From positions 62,001 through 126,000 of the forward strand of contig NZ_JANKAS010000007.1 of NCBI RefSeq assembly GCF_024622505.1: a stretch of 64,000 nucleotides of DNA. Reading direction: 5' to 3'. The notes below the pieces were generated by a model, which ran no database searches, had not been told where the DNA came from, and saw nothing but the letters and a program-made list of their open reading frames with translations. This document shows, one piece after another, positions 37,801 to 45,964 of the stretch. The translations under genes and the position numbers were made by a program. This stretch comes from Irregularibacter muris (GTDB lineage: Bacteria; Bacillota; Clostridia; Eubacteriales; Garciellaceae). Each line of letters begins with the position of its first letter. Within the stretch, counting starts at the first letter, position 1.

Positions 37801-38315
37801 AAGAAGAAGGACAGGAGAACTTCCTAAGGGATGAACAAAAGGTCATTGTAGGAGGTATAATTGCTCATAAAAAGCAAAAAATAACTAAGAATAATCATAT
37901 GATGGCTTTTATTACCCTAGAGGATTTATATGGTCCTATGGAAGTGATTGTATTCCCTACGATCTATCGAAAATTTAATCATCTTCTTGAGGAAGATAAA
38001 GCAGTGATTATTGAGGGAAGACTAAACCTAAAGGAAAATGAAGAGCCAGTCATTATCTGTGAAAAAGTGACCCCTTTAGTGAAAATCAAAACACAAAAAT
38101 TATATATAAAAATTCCTACTTCCTTAGATCATTCTATTTTTTCTGAAATAAAGCCCATATTAATGAAGTATGAGGGCAATACCCCAGTTATTGTATATTT
38201 TGAATCCACAAAACAAAAGACGCTAACCAATGAAAAATTGTGGGTAAAACCCCAGGAAGAGATGATTAAATTATTGGAAGAGAAACTAGGGAAAAACATG
38301 GTAAAATTGCAATAG
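34848..38315 (+). CDS. dnaE: DNA polymerase III subunit alpha (DnaE type)
   Basis: 1155 residues. Family C replicative polymerase. N-terminal PHP domain (LHVHTEYSLLDGSSRIKDL, ITDHGVMYG, PIIGCEVYIA), palm catalytic motifs GPGRGSAAGSLVSYALDI and PDIDIDFCYERRGEVIDYV, fingers YGCMVYQEQVMQI and KSHAAAYAVIAYQTAWLK, HhH region and a C-terminal OB fold (about 995-1070). Length is that of DnaE1/DnaE3-type rather than PolC. ATG 34848 has GAGGAGG upstream. It has its own promoter and precedes glycolytic genes, a linkage common in Firmicutes. Confidence 0.98.
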   Translation: MGKFVHLHVHTEYSLLDGSSRIKDLISRVKELGMDSIAITDHGVMYGIVDFYKEAKAQGIKPIIGCEVYIATRRLEDKDSGKDQNYSHLLLLAENQKGYDNLKIIVSKGFIDGFYYKPRVDAEFLRQHSEGIICLSACIGGEIPQALLNNNQELAKRLIGQYQDIFGKNNFYIELQDHDIEEQIQVNRSLISLAKELDAPLVATNDVHYINREDAIAHDVLLCIQTGTNVQEENRMKFPGDEFYLKSPEEMEDLFGYIPEALENTVKIAERCHVDFDFNHIHLPKYDVPEGEDSTCYLRRLCVEGIERKYPIVSDETRKRLDYELSIINQMGYEDYFLIVWDFIKYAKDKGIMVGPGRGSAAGSLVSYALDITTVDPLKYNLLFERFLNPDRISMPDIDIDFCYERRGEVIDYVIEKYGEDRVAQIITFGTMAARAAIRDVGRALNIPYGKVDTIAKQIPMELGITIDKALQINGELVSLCEEDEEVDFLIKMARSVEGLPRHASTHAAGVVISNKPLVEHVPLYKHNDSITTQFTMGLLEELGLLKMDFLGLRNLTVIRDAIDNIKYNKDVDIKIEELTFDDPEVFKIISEGDTLGVFQLESGGMQQFMKELKPDSFEDIIAGISLYRPGPMDQIPAYIANKKNPEQIHYLHEILESILDVTYGCMVYQEQVMQIVRDVAGYSMGRSDLVRRAMSKKKMDVMEKERKIFIYGEDDEEGNIIVEGAIRRGVSAEIANKIFDQMIDFAKYAFNKSHAAAYAVIAYQTAWLKRYYPTEFMAALLTSIMGNTNKVAQYIHNCKQKNIPILPPDVNESFVNFTVIGEKIRFGLAAVKNIGINAIHAIITAREEKGYFTDFMDFCEKVDFKDLNKRTVESLIKCGAFDSLGVYRSQLIDIYEKVLDGIQQDRRKNIKGQVSLFDVVQEEDSRSFQIDILPNIPEYNKKILLSMEKEMVGFYISGHPLAEYEELLKRKVSITSDQLYHGDEEEGQENFLRDEQKVIVGGIIAHKKQKITKNNHMMAFITLEDLYGPMEVIVFPTIYRKFNHLLEEDKAVIIEGRLNLKENEEPVIICEKVTPLVKIKTQKLYIKIPTSLDHSIFSEIKPILMKYEGNTPVIVYFESTKQKTLTNEKLWVKPQEEMIKLLEEKLGKNMVKLQ

Positions 38316-38369
38316 CAATAGCAAGAAAGGGTTTTAATACAAAAAGGTTGTTAATTATAGAACTTGTTG

Positions 38370-38398
38370 TTGAAATGATAGTGGAAATTTAATACAAT
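38370..38398 (+). promoter_or_regulatory. Promoter for the DUF2007-like/pfkA/pyk unit
   Basis: TTGAAA, 17-base spacer, TACAAT, 36 bases before the next start codon. Confidence 0.55.
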
Positions 38399-38433
38399 GA
38401 AGAAAATAGGAAAGCTTAAAGGAGGAACCCCCA

Positions 38434-38628
38434 ATGTGGACAGTGATTCATATTGTACCTAATGAAAAAAAAGCAAAGATTATACAAGATAAATTAATGG
38501 CAGAGGGTTTCTTAGTAAAAATCACACCTGTAAGTAAAAGAGATGAAAACAGTTATTACGAAATACTTGTTCCAGGGGGAGAAGTAGAAGAAGCCCATAG
38601 TATTTTAGTGGAAAATGATTATCTGTAA
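38434..38628 (+). CDS. Small DUF2007-like protein
   Basis: 64 residues; starts WTVIHIVPNEKKAKIIQDKL. The beta-alpha-beta pattern with a short C-terminal helix (EVEEAHSILVENDYL) fits the small putative signal-transducing DUF2007 group, a tentative match. An AAAGGAGG site supports the start. It is the first gene of the unit with pfkA and pyk, and such a small gene between dnaE and pfkA is common in clostridia. Function unknown. Confidence 0.8.
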   Translation: MWTVIHIVPNEKKAKIIQDKLMAEGFLVKITPVSKRDENSYYEILVPGGEVEEAHSILVENDYL

Positions 38629-38637
38629 AATTATAAT

Positions 38638-38666
38638 TTGAGGATAGGAATTTTGTCTATCCTCAA
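38638..38666 (+). other. Intercistronic hairpin before pfkA
   Basis: Perfect ten-base stem TTGAGGATAG / CTATCCTCAA without a T-tract. It could stabilise or be a processing site in the transcript leading into pfkA, or act as a weak terminator. Confidence 0.45.
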
Positions 38667-38688
38667 TGAATAGAAGGGGGGATAAAGA

Positions 38689-39648
38689 GTGAAAAGAATT
38701 GGCATACTCACTAGCGGAGGTGATGCCCCAGGGATGAATGCTGCCATACGTTCAGTTGTTCGTACAGCCATTTATAACGATATAGAAGTGATGGGAATAA
38801 GAAGAGGGTATAATGGATTGATCAATGGAGATATTATTCCATTGGATGTATCCTCAGTAGCTGATATTATTCATAGAGGGGGAACCATCCTTCATACTGC
38901 CCGCAGTAAAGAATTTATGACAGAAGAAGGTCTGGATATGGCCATGAATATCTTAGAAGTATTTAAGATTGACGGACTGGTTGTAATTGGCGGAGATGGA
39001 TCTCTTAGGGGAGCCCAAAAACTAAGTGAAAAGGGAATAAAAACCATTGGTATCCCAGGTACCATAGACAATGATGTGGCCTGTACGGATTTTACCATTG
39101 GATTTGATACGGCTGTGAATACAGCCTTAGATGCAATCGCCAAAATTAGAGATACTTCTACCTCCCATGAGAGAACCAATATCATAGAAGTTATGGGAAG
39201 AAATAGTGGGGATATTGCTTTGCTTGCTGGTTTAGCTGGGGGGGCGGATTATGTCATCGTCCCAGAAAAAGAACTTAATATTGATGAAATATGTAAGGAA
39301 ATATTAAAGGGTAAAAATAGGGGAAAATTACATAGCATTGTCGTATTGGCTGAAGGGGCAGGAGGAGCTTATGAAGTAGGTAAGCAAATTCAAATCAAAA
39401 CAGGTATTGAAACAAGAACCACCATATTGGGTTATATCCAAAGAGGAGGTTCCCCAACAGCTTTTGATCGTATATTGGCAAGTCGAATGGCCTCTATGGC
39501 CATAGAATTACTTATGGGGGGAAAGACTAGTCGGACAGTATGTATTCAAAACAATAAATTAATTGACTTGGACATAGACGACGCCCTATCATATAAAAAA
39601 CAATTTGATGAAAAGTCTTATAAACTTGTAGAAATACTATCCATATAG
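38689..39648 (+). CDS. pfkA: ATP-dependent 6-phosphofructokinase
   Basis: 319 residues, GTG start at 38689 behind AGAAGGGGGG. Phosphorylates fructose 6-phosphate. Seen: [22 protein letters not shown] loop [11 protein letters not shown] with the Gly typical of ATP users, catalytic [30 protein letters not shown], and [13 protein letters not shown]. Standard short PfkA. It lies 12 bases before pyk, so upper and lower glycolysis are co-expressed. Confidence 0.97.
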   Translation: MKRIGILTSGGDAPGMNAAIRSVVRTAIYNDIEVMGIRRGYNGLINGDIIPLDVSSVADIIHRGGTILHTARSKEFMTEEGLDMAMNILEVFKIDGLVVIGGDGSLRGAQKLSEKGIKTIGIPGTIDNDVACTDFTIGFDTAVNTALDAIAKIRDTSTSHERTNIIEVMGRNSGDIALLAGLAGGADYVIVPEKELNIDEICKEILKGKNRGKLHSIVVLAEGAGGAYEVGKQIQIKTGIETRTTILGYIQRGGSPTAFDRILASRMASMAIELLMGGKTSRTVCIQNNKLIDLDIDDALSYKKQFDEKSYKLVEILSI

Positions 39649-39660
39649 GGGGAAATAAAG

Positions 39661-41409
39661 ATGAAAAGAACAAAAATTGTATGTACATTGGGGCCAGCTT
39701 CAGAATCAAAGGATGTTTTAATGGGATTGGTAAAAAGCGGAATGAATGTTTCAAGATTAAACTTTTCCCATGGGAGCCATGAAGAGCATAAAAGAAAAAT
39801 CGATTTGATAAAGGAAGTTAGAGAGGAGTTAAATACTCCTGTAGCTATCTTACTAGACACCAAGGGACCAGAAGTAAGGATTAAACAATTTGAAACAGGG
39901 GAAATAGAGCTAATAGAGGGAGAGAAGTTTATCCTTACCACCAGAGATATAAAGGGAAATAAAGACGGTGTAGCCGTTACCTTTGACAATCTTCATCAGG
40001 AAATTAAAGAGGGCAATAAGGTACTGATTGATGACGGACTTGTACAATTAACAGTAGAAAAAATTGTAGGGCCTGATATTCACTGTATCGTAGAAAATGG
40101 TGGTCCCCTAAAAAACAACAAAAGCATTAATTTACCCGATGTAAATATTAATTTGCCAGCCATCACTGAAAAAGATACACAAGATATCAAATTTGGGATT
40201 AGAGAAAACATAGATTTTATTGCAGCCTCCTTTATACGAAAGGCACAGGATATTTTAGAAATCAGAAAGGTATTGGAAGAAAATGATGCCGAGGATATCC
40301 AGATCATTTCTAAGATTGAAAATAGAGAAGGTGTGAACAACATAGATGAAATCATCGAGTATTCTGATGGAATTATGGTAGCTAGGGGAGATCTAGGGGT
40401 AGAAATTCCACCAGAGGAAGTACCCTTGGTGCAGAAAATGATTATTAGAAAATGTAATAAGGCCGGTAAACCAGTCATTACTGCAACTCAGATGTTAGAT
40501 TCTATGATTAGAAACCCAAGACCTACTAGAGCGGAGGTTACCGACGTCGCTAATGCTATTTTTGATGGAACCGATGCTATTATGTTATCAGGAGAAACTG
40601 CTGCTGGAAAGTTTCCTGTGGAAGCGGTAAGAACTATGGATAGAATTGCTAGAAAAACAGAAAACTCCTTGAATTATAAGGAAATGCTAAAAACCCTTGA
40701 TCCAGCAGAAATATCTGTTACAGATTCTATCAGTCATGCAACCTGTACCACAGCCCAGGAGCTGGGAGCATCAGCTATTATTACAGCAACGGCTTCTGGA
40801 CATACGGCAAGAATGGTCTCAAAATATAGACCAGAATCTCCTATTTTAGCCTTTACCCCAGATGCAAAAGTAGTCCGCCGATTGACCTTGGTATGGGGGG
40901 TATATCCAGTTTTAATTCAAGACTTTACCAGTACCGATGAACTCTTTGATCATTCTGTTCATAGGGCTTTAGAGGAAGGTTTAGTACAATGGGGAGATTT
41001 AGTTGTTATTACAGCGGGAATCCCCTTAGGCATAAAAGGGACCACCAATCTTATTAAGGTACATACCATTGGTGAAGTATTGATTCAAGGAACAGGTATA
41101 GGGAAAGATTCTGTAACAGGCAAGATAAGAATCGTAAGGAATGAAGAGGATATAGCAGACTTCCAAGAGGGAGAAATATTGGTCTCTGTATCTATAGACA
41201 TAGAGTCAATGCCCGCTGTAAAAAAAGCTGCAGGGATGATCTTGGAAGAGGGAGGATTGACTTCCTCAGGAGCTATTGTAGCACTGCAGATGGGTATTCC
41301 CGTGGTAGTGGGGGCAGAAAAGGCTATTGATTCTTTAGAAAATGGTCAAATTGTTACGATAGATAGTGTACGGGGATTGATCTACCAAGGTATCGCTAAG
41401 GTTTTATAA
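39661..41409 (+). CDS. pyk: Pyruvate kinase with C-terminal PEP-utilising-like domain
   Basis: 582 residues. Converts PEP and ADP to pyruvate and ATP. Seen: RTKIVCTLGPASES, SRLNFSHGSHEEH, LDTKGPEVRI, KIENREGVNNIDEI, ARGDLGVEIPPEEVP, TATQMLDSMI. After the allosteric C domain come about 110 extra residues (from 475) with GGLTSSGAIVALQMGIPVVVG, the PEP-synthase-like swivelling domain found in Bacillus/Geobacillus-type enzymes. It ends at a strong terminator. Confidence 0.97.
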   Translation: MKRTKIVCTLGPASESKDVLMGLVKSGMNVSRLNFSHGSHEEHKRKIDLIKEVREELNTPVAILLDTKGPEVRIKQFETGEIELIEGEKFILTTRDIKGNKDGVAVTFDNLHQEIKEGNKVLIDDGLVQLTVEKIVGPDIHCIVENGGPLKNNKSINLPDVNINLPAITEKDTQDIKFGIRENIDFIAASFIRKAQDILEIRKVLEENDAEDIQIISKIENREGVNNIDEIIEYSDGIMVARGDLGVEIPPEEVPLVQKMIIRKCNKAGKPVITATQMLDSMIRNPRPTRAEVTDVANAIFDGTDAIMLSGETAAGKFPVEAVRTMDRIARKTENSLNYKEMLKTLDPAEISVTDSISHATCTTAQELGASAIITATASGHTARMVSKYRPESPILAFTPDAKVVRRLTLVWGVYPVLIQDFTSTDELFDHSVHRALEEGLVQWGDLVVITAGIPLGIKGTTNLIKVHTIGEVLIQGTGIGKDSVTGKIRIVRNEEDIADFQEGEILVSVSIDIESMPAVKKAAGMILEEGGLTSSGAIVALQMGIPVVVGAEKAIDSLENGQIVTIDSVRGLIYQGIAKVL

Positions 41410-41430
41410 AATAAAGAATGATTAAATACA

Positions 41431-41463
41431 AAAAAGGATGAAACTTGGATTTCATCCTTTTTT
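41431..41463 (+). terminator. Terminator after pyk
   Basis: AAAAAGGATGAAA / TTTCATCCTTTTT with a six-base loop. Confidence 0.9.
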
Positions 41464-41500
41464 ATATGCGGTTATTGAAAAACCTATTTTGTGTCATTGG

Positions 41501-41544
41501 AAAAGGAAGAATCTTTAAGATCTCTTAATTGCTCAGATTCTTCC
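41501..41544 (-). terminator. Probable terminator of the minus-strand sensor operon
   Basis: Perfect ten-base arms GGAAGAATCT / AGATTCTTCC with a 20-base loop, followed on the minus strand by TTTTCC; about 30 bases past the lipoprotein stop. Confidence 0.5.
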
Positions 41545-41575
41545 CTCTTGATCAGAATGACAACTCTAGTTGTTT

Positions 41576-42676
41576 TTAAAATTCCAGTGAATGTATAAAA
41601 AATTGAACCTGGCTATCCTTTAACTGGTAAGAAGAGAAGAGGATTCTCTCATTACTAGGATGCCAGAGTATCCTACTGATAATCCTTAAATTAGAAGCAA
41701 TCTGTTTACTCTCAAGATTATGAAGGTTAAGTATCCAGATATTTTGCCTATCACTATTGACATCTGTCTTATCCGTATATAAAACCTTTTTCCCATTGGG
41801 GGAAAAGCTTGCGCTTTGAGGATAGCCTTCTATTAACTTTGATTCTTCAGTGCTATCCAGAGTCAATAACCATAAATTTCTCTTATTACTATCCGGAATG
41901 GGGGTCATATATATAAGCTGAGTTCCATCTCTAGAGATGTCAAAGGAGCCAAGGATATTTTCAATAAATAATGTTGGATTTTTTCCGTCAGGTTGCACAG
42001 AATACATGCTTAGTACATCATTTTTAAAGGCTGAAAAAATAACCAAATCTTTTTCCTCAGAATAATAGATTTGTTCAATGGAATATTCTTCTCCAATATT
42101 TATAGAATATAAAACTCCTAATTTATTAGCTTTAACTATTTTTCCGTCCTTGGTGCCATAAAATACATTGTTTTCTGATGTAATATAAAACCTAGGGTTT
42201 ACCTCATGTTCTGAGGAAGAGATTTTAATCTTTTTGTTTCCCTCATCATCTACCCAAAATAACTGATAGGATGATTGGTCTTTACTTTCTAAATAATAAA
42301 TGCCTTTTCCAGTTGGATCAAAGCGGCCAAGGGATTTACTGGTTTGGGAAGCAAGAATGGTCTTTTCTTCTTTCCTTCGCATATCATAAATAAAAAGATT
42401 ATTAATACTAGTATTATCTGTAGGACTGCTGACACTTGCGTCGTCCTGTGGCTTTAAAGCAATGATTTCATTCCCATGGGGTGAAACATCAGAGACAATG
42501 CCCTGGGTAATATCTACAAAATCCTTTATTTTCATTAGTGAAGTTTTATCTTGTTCATTATTGTTTTTTTCCTCTAGGGTTTTGGGTTGTTCTTCTCGCA
42601 AGAATAAGTATTTACAACCACTGAATAAGAGGGGCAAAACCATTACTAGGAGAATAATAGGTAACCTTTTCCACAT
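41576..42676 (-). CDS. Lipoprotein with TolB/WD40-like beta-propeller
   Basis: 366 residues. Signal peptide with lipobox LLFSGC (Cys at 21), so anchored to the outer face of the membrane. The mature part has repeated propeller-type strands with S-PDG/NG-K variants (SFDISRDGTQLIYM, SASFSPNGKKVLYT, RILWHPSNERILF). GAAGGAGGAG precedes the ATG. It is the third gene of an operon with a response regulator and a histidine kinase, 77 bases downstream of the kinase. A role as an extracytoplasmic sensor or accessory to the kinase is plausible, as with lipoproteins of other two-component operons. Confidence 0.83.
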   Translation of the reverse strand: MWKRLPIILLVMVLPLLFSGCKYLFLREEQPKTLEEKNNNEQDKTSLMKIKDFVDITQGIVSDVSPHGNEIIALKPQDDASVSSPTDNTSINNLFIYDMRRKEEKTILASQTSKSLGRFDPTGKGIYYLESKDQSSYQLFWVDDEGNKKIKISSSEHEVNPRFYITSENNVFYGTKDGKIVKANKLGVLYSINIGEEYSIEQIYYSEEKDLVIFSAFKNDVLSMYSVQPDGKNPTLFIENILGSFDISRDGTQLIYMTPIPDSNKRNLWLLTLDSTEESKLIEGYPQSASFSPNGKKVLYTDKTDVNSDRQNIWILNLHNLESKQIASNLRIISRILWHPSNERILFSSYQLKDSQVQFFIHSLEF

Positions 42677-42753
42677 TTTCTCTCCTCCTTCCCAAGGACA
42701 TTATAACAAAAGACTACAGAGAAAGATTAACAGAATGTAATCAATTTGTAAAT

Positions 42754-44523
42754 TTATAAGGTTGGTAGTTTAACAATCATTAAAGTGCCTTCATCTTCTT
42801 TACTTTCTACATGAATAGTACCCCCATGTTTTACAACAATTTCCTTTACAATAGCTAAACCTAGACCACTGCCTCCCATATTCCGTGATCTGACTTTATC
42901 TACCCTGTAAAAAGGCTGAAAGATTTCCTCCAGAGAATCCTCTGGAATACCAGGACCATAGTCCCTAACGGAGATTATCGCAAAGCCATCTTCTTGCTCG
43001 GTATATACTTGTATAATATTGCTCCCAAAGGAGTACTTTATAGCATTGTCAATAATATTAATAAAAACCTGTTTCAAGCGATCATAATCCCCATTGACTT
43101 TAGGGAGAGGGGAATGGGTAAATTGGATTTCATTGTTATATTTTTTTGCCTTCATCTTCATTTGGTTTACTACATCTCCAATGAGTTGAACCAAATCCAC
43201 CTCGGTCATGATTAAATCAAATTCCATATTTTCAAATTTAGAAAGATTCAATAAATCATCTACCAAACGGAGGAGACGATTGCCCTCCTGATTTATAGTA
43301 TCCATGCTTTTATCTAAAAGTTCAGGATTATCAGCCCCACGACGTTTTAAAAGATCGCTATAGCCAATAATGGTAGTAAGAGGAGTTCTAAGCTCGTGGG
43401 AAACACTACTGATAAATTGACCTTGTTTTTCTTCTAATTCTCTAATTTTCGTAATGTCTCTGATCACAAAAATATATCCAATAGAATGGGTTGCCACTTG
43501 TATTAAGTTGGCATAAATGAGCAAATATAAATTTTTATGTTTTATTTCCCGGGTAACTGCTCTTTGTTCTTTCTGCACGCTATCATATAAATCCTTCATA
43601 AATTCAAAGGATAGAATACACTCTAATTCCTCATCATTTTCCATATTAAATATTTGTTTTGCTGGTTCATTGAGTGCAAGTATATTATTTTCATCATCGA
43701 TGGCAATAATACCATCTTGTATAGAAGAAATAACCGATTCTAATTTGGATTTTTCAGAATTGATTTCCTGGATTTTTTCTCCAATATTAGAGACCATGCG
43801 ATTGAAACTTCTAGTCAAATCCCCGATTTCATCATGGGAAATATATTGGATTTGGTATTGATAATTCCCTTGGGCAATCCGCTCTGAGGAATCCCTAAGA
43901 GTAAATATAGGCTTTAAAATACGCCTAGTTAAATAAAAACTAATAAAATACATAACAATAAGACCCATAAGAGCAGCCCAAATAAATAAGACAATACTCT
44001 CTTGAATAAGGTTGTCTACATTTTCTAAAGAATAGATAAATGAAATAATCCCTATTTGCTGATTATCCGTTACAATGGGAGAAGCAAAGTAGATAAATCT
44101 ACCTTCTTTAAGCTTCTTCACAATATAAGCTTTTTCGCCTTGTTCTATGGCGATTTCGATTTCTTGACGGATATCCGCCGAAGGGAGTACCTCTAACACT
44201 GCAGAATCAGAAAGAAGCCCTCCAAATTGATCAAAGAGCTGAACTCTTGTATTGTTTTGTTTAGCTAATTCTTCTACCAAAAAGGCACTATCCTCCTTCA
44301 GGATATTTGTCTTTGTAGCAGAATCATTTTCCCGCTGTTTTGAAAGAATATATTGCTGAATAAATAAATTAGCATTATTGCTATTCTCCACTAACAAACC
44401 TTCGGTATGCTGAATATTATAAAACAGCATACCTTGGATAACAATGGTTCCAATAATGGCTAGGGCCAATAGAATAATGATGATATTTGTTAAAATTATT
44501 TTATTTTGAATGGTAAACTTCAT
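42754..44523 (-). CDS. Sensor histidine kinase (WalK/PhoR/ResE-like)
   Basis: 589 residues. Order: membrane helix (8-32), extracellular sensor (~35-175), membrane helix (~178-200), HAMP (~200-255), PAS (~260-350), HisKA with SSVSHELRTPLTTIIGYSDL, and HATPase with IDNAIKYS, DYGPGIPEDSLEEIF and GGSGLGLAIVKEIV. Its ATG is four bases past the response-regulator stop, with GAGGAGAG inside that gene. It phosphorylates the regulator at 44527. Signal not known; the co-encoded lipoprotein may take part. Confidence 0.95.
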   Translation of the reverse strand: MKFTIQNKIILTNIIIILLALAIIGTIVIQGMLFYNIQHTEGLLVENSNNANLFIQQYILSKQRENDSATKTNILKEDSAFLVEELAKQNNTRVQLFDQFGGLLSDSAVLEVLPSADIRQEIEIAIEQGEKAYIVKKLKEGRFIYFASPIVTDNQQIGIISFIYSLENVDNLIQESIVLFIWAALMGLIVMYFISFYLTRRILKPIFTLRDSSERIAQGNYQYQIQYISHDEIGDLTRSFNRMVSNIGEKIQEINSEKSKLESVISSIQDGIIAIDDENNILALNEPAKQIFNMENDEELECILSFEFMKDLYDSVQKEQRAVTREIKHKNLYLLIYANLIQVATHSIGYIFVIRDITKIRELEEKQGQFISSVSHELRTPLTTIIGYSDLLKRRGADNPELLDKSMDTINQEGNRLLRLVDDLLNLSKFENMEFDLIMTEVDLVQLIGDVVNQMKMKAKKYNNEIQFTHSPLPKVNGDYDRLKQVFINIIDNAIKYSFGSNIIQVYTEQEDGFAIISVRDYGPGIPEDSLEEIFQPFYRVDKVRSRNMGGSGLGLAIVKEIVVKHGGTIHVESKEDEGTLMIVKLPTL

Positions 44524-44526
44524 TCA

Positions 44527-45213
44527 TCATACTCTCCTCATTTTGTACCCTACGCCAAATACTGTTTGTAAATATTTGGGATTGGATGAAAGATCTCCGA
44601 TTTTTTTTCTGATTCTTTGTACATGCATATCCACAGTACGGGTATCTCCAAAGTAATCATAGCCCCAAATTCTCTCTAAAAGAGCTTCTCGAGGAAAAAC
44701 TTGCTCTGGATGTTGAGCGAGAAGGTAAAGTAAATCATATTCCTTGGGAGTTAAGTGGATTTCCTCCTCCCCAATGGATACCTTTCTTTCCTTGGGAATG
44801 ATTCTTAAATCACCATTTTCTATGGTATCACTGGATGTAGGAATAGCTTGGGCAGAGCGTCTAATTAAGGCCTTCACCCTGGCTAGTAACTCCCGGTTAT
44901 CAAAGGGTTTAGTCATATAATCATCTGCACCTAATTCAAGACCTAAAACCTTATCTACAATATCTGTTTTGGCTGTTAAAAGTATAATGGGAATATTATG
45001 TTTGTCATTGATTTTTCTACATAATTCATAACCGCTCATATAGGGAAGCATTACATCTAAAATAATTAACTCTGGCTGAAAGGATTCTACTTTTTCCAAA
45101 GCTTCTCGACCATCATAGGCAGTTTCTACATTATAGCCTTCAAATTCCAAATCCAGCTTAATGAGGTCACAAATGGCTTGTTCATCATCTACTACTAATA
45201 CTTTTTCGTTCAT
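44527..45213 (-). CDS. OmpR/PhoB-family response regulator
   Basis: 228 residues from ATG 45213, with AAGGTGG upstream; a GTG nine bases earlier overlaps that site. Receiver domain with VVDDEQAICDL, phosphorylated Asp in LIILDVMLPYMSGYE, and LLTAKTD, GADDYMTKPF. C-terminal winged helix with HLTPKEYDLLYLLAQHP and TVDMHVQRIRKKIG. First gene of the minus-strand operon, divergent from the thioesterase gene; a TATAAT on the minus strand (45256-45251) may be its -10. WalR/PhoP-like by sequence, but the walHIJ genes are absent, so the name is not given. Confidence 0.94.
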   Translation of the reverse strand: MNEKVLVVDDEQAICDLIKLDLEFEGYNVETAYDGREALEKVESFQPELIILDVMLPYMSGYELCRKINDKHNIPIILLTAKTDIVDKVLGLELGADDYMTKPFDNRELLARVKALIRRSAQAIPTSSDTIENGDLRIIPKERKVSIGEEEIHLTPKEYDLLYLLAQHPEQVFPREALLERIWGYDYFGDTRTVDMHVQRIRKKIGDLSSNPKYLQTVFGVGYKMRRV

Positions 45214-45267
45214 CAAAATCACCCACCTTATATTAAATCATTTTAATACCATTATATAGTATTCACC

Positions 45268-45296
45268 TTGCTTTTAAAAGATAGACCTTATAAAAT
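45268..45296 (+). promoter_or_regulatory. Possible promoter for the thioesterase gene
   Basis: TTGCTT, 17-base spacer, TAAAAT, 25 bases before the start codon in the divergent intergenic region. Confidence 0.42.
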
Positions 45297-45320
45297 ATAT
45301 AGATGAAAGGAGTGGGCAAA

Positions 45321-45737
45321 ATGCTTATGCAAGATACTACAGTGCAGGTAAGATATGCAGAAACAGATCAAATGGGCATTGTCTATCATGCCAACTACTT
45401 TATTTGGTTTGAGGTAGGCAGAACGGAATGGTTTAGGAGATTAAATCAAAACTATAAATCCCTAGAAGAGCAAGGGGTTATACTACCGGTAATAGATGTA
45501 CAATGCCAATATAAAAAACCAGCTTTGTATGATGATAAACTAATTATACGCACCCACTTGCATGAATTAAAGGGCGTACGACTAATTTTCCACTATGAAA
45601 TTATTCGGGAAAAGGATGAAGAATTATTGGCCAGAGGAAAAACCGTCCATGCTTTCGTGGATAAGGATAAAAAACCTGTACGACTAAAAAAAGAATTCCC
45701 CCAGCTTTGGGATGTATTACATAGCGCCCTAGAATAA
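45321..45737 (+). CDS. YbgC/FadM-type acyl-CoA thioesterase
   Basis: 138 residues from ATG 45321, which has AAAGGAG nine bases upstream; ATG 45303 would place that site inside the gene. Hotdog-fold 4-hydroxybenzoyl-CoA thioesterase family: VRYAETDQMGIVYHANYFIWF with catalytic Asp and the conserved YHANY (quoted segments), then RTEWFRRL. Probably hydrolyses short or medium acyl-CoA. Monocistronic, with its own promoter and terminator. Confidence 0.92.
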   Translation: MLMQDTTVQVRYAETDQMGIVYHANYFIWFEVGRTEWFRRLNQNYKSLEEQGVILPVIDVQCQYKKPALYDDKLIIRTHLHELKGVRLIFHYEIIREKDEELLARGKTVHAFVDKDKKPVRLKKEFPQLWDVLHSALE

Positions 45738-45830
45738 AATAATGAATAAATTTAGGATTTAGTGAATACAATGGAATGAAATGGGAATAATTGAAATGTT
45801 AGAGCATCAAGGCAAACTGATTCTAGCTTC

Positions 45831-45864
45831 AGATACATTCTTTTTAGGGTGTATCTCTTTTTTT
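45831..45864 (+). terminator. Rho-independent terminator
   Basis: AGATACA / TGTATCT stem, 12-base loop, then CTTTTTTT. It ends the thioesterase transcript 95 bases after its stop; no gene fits in between. Confidence 0.75.
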
Positions 45865-45899
45865 GTGCGTAAAATAGAAAAGTTGGTCATGACAAATCT

Positions 45900-45928
45900 T
45901 TGCTAATTATTCGTAAATTAGGTATATT
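45900..45928 (+). promoter_or_regulatory. Promoter for the rRNA methyltransferase gene
   Basis: TTGCTA, 17-base spacer, TATATT, 37 bases before the start codon. Confidence 0.55.
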
Positions 45929-45964
45929 AAGAAATACATACTAATGAAAGAGGAGTAATGGTTG

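Noticed and set aside
41459-41580. About 30 open minus-strand codons after the lipoprotein stop
   Set aside because: No ATG, GTG or TTG start in frame, and the stretch overlaps a perfect hairpin better explained as a terminator.
44527-45213. Naming the two-component pair walR/walK
   Set aside because: Similarity is general to OmpR/WalK-type systems, and the walH/I/J genes are absent; an essential cell-wall role cannot be inferred.
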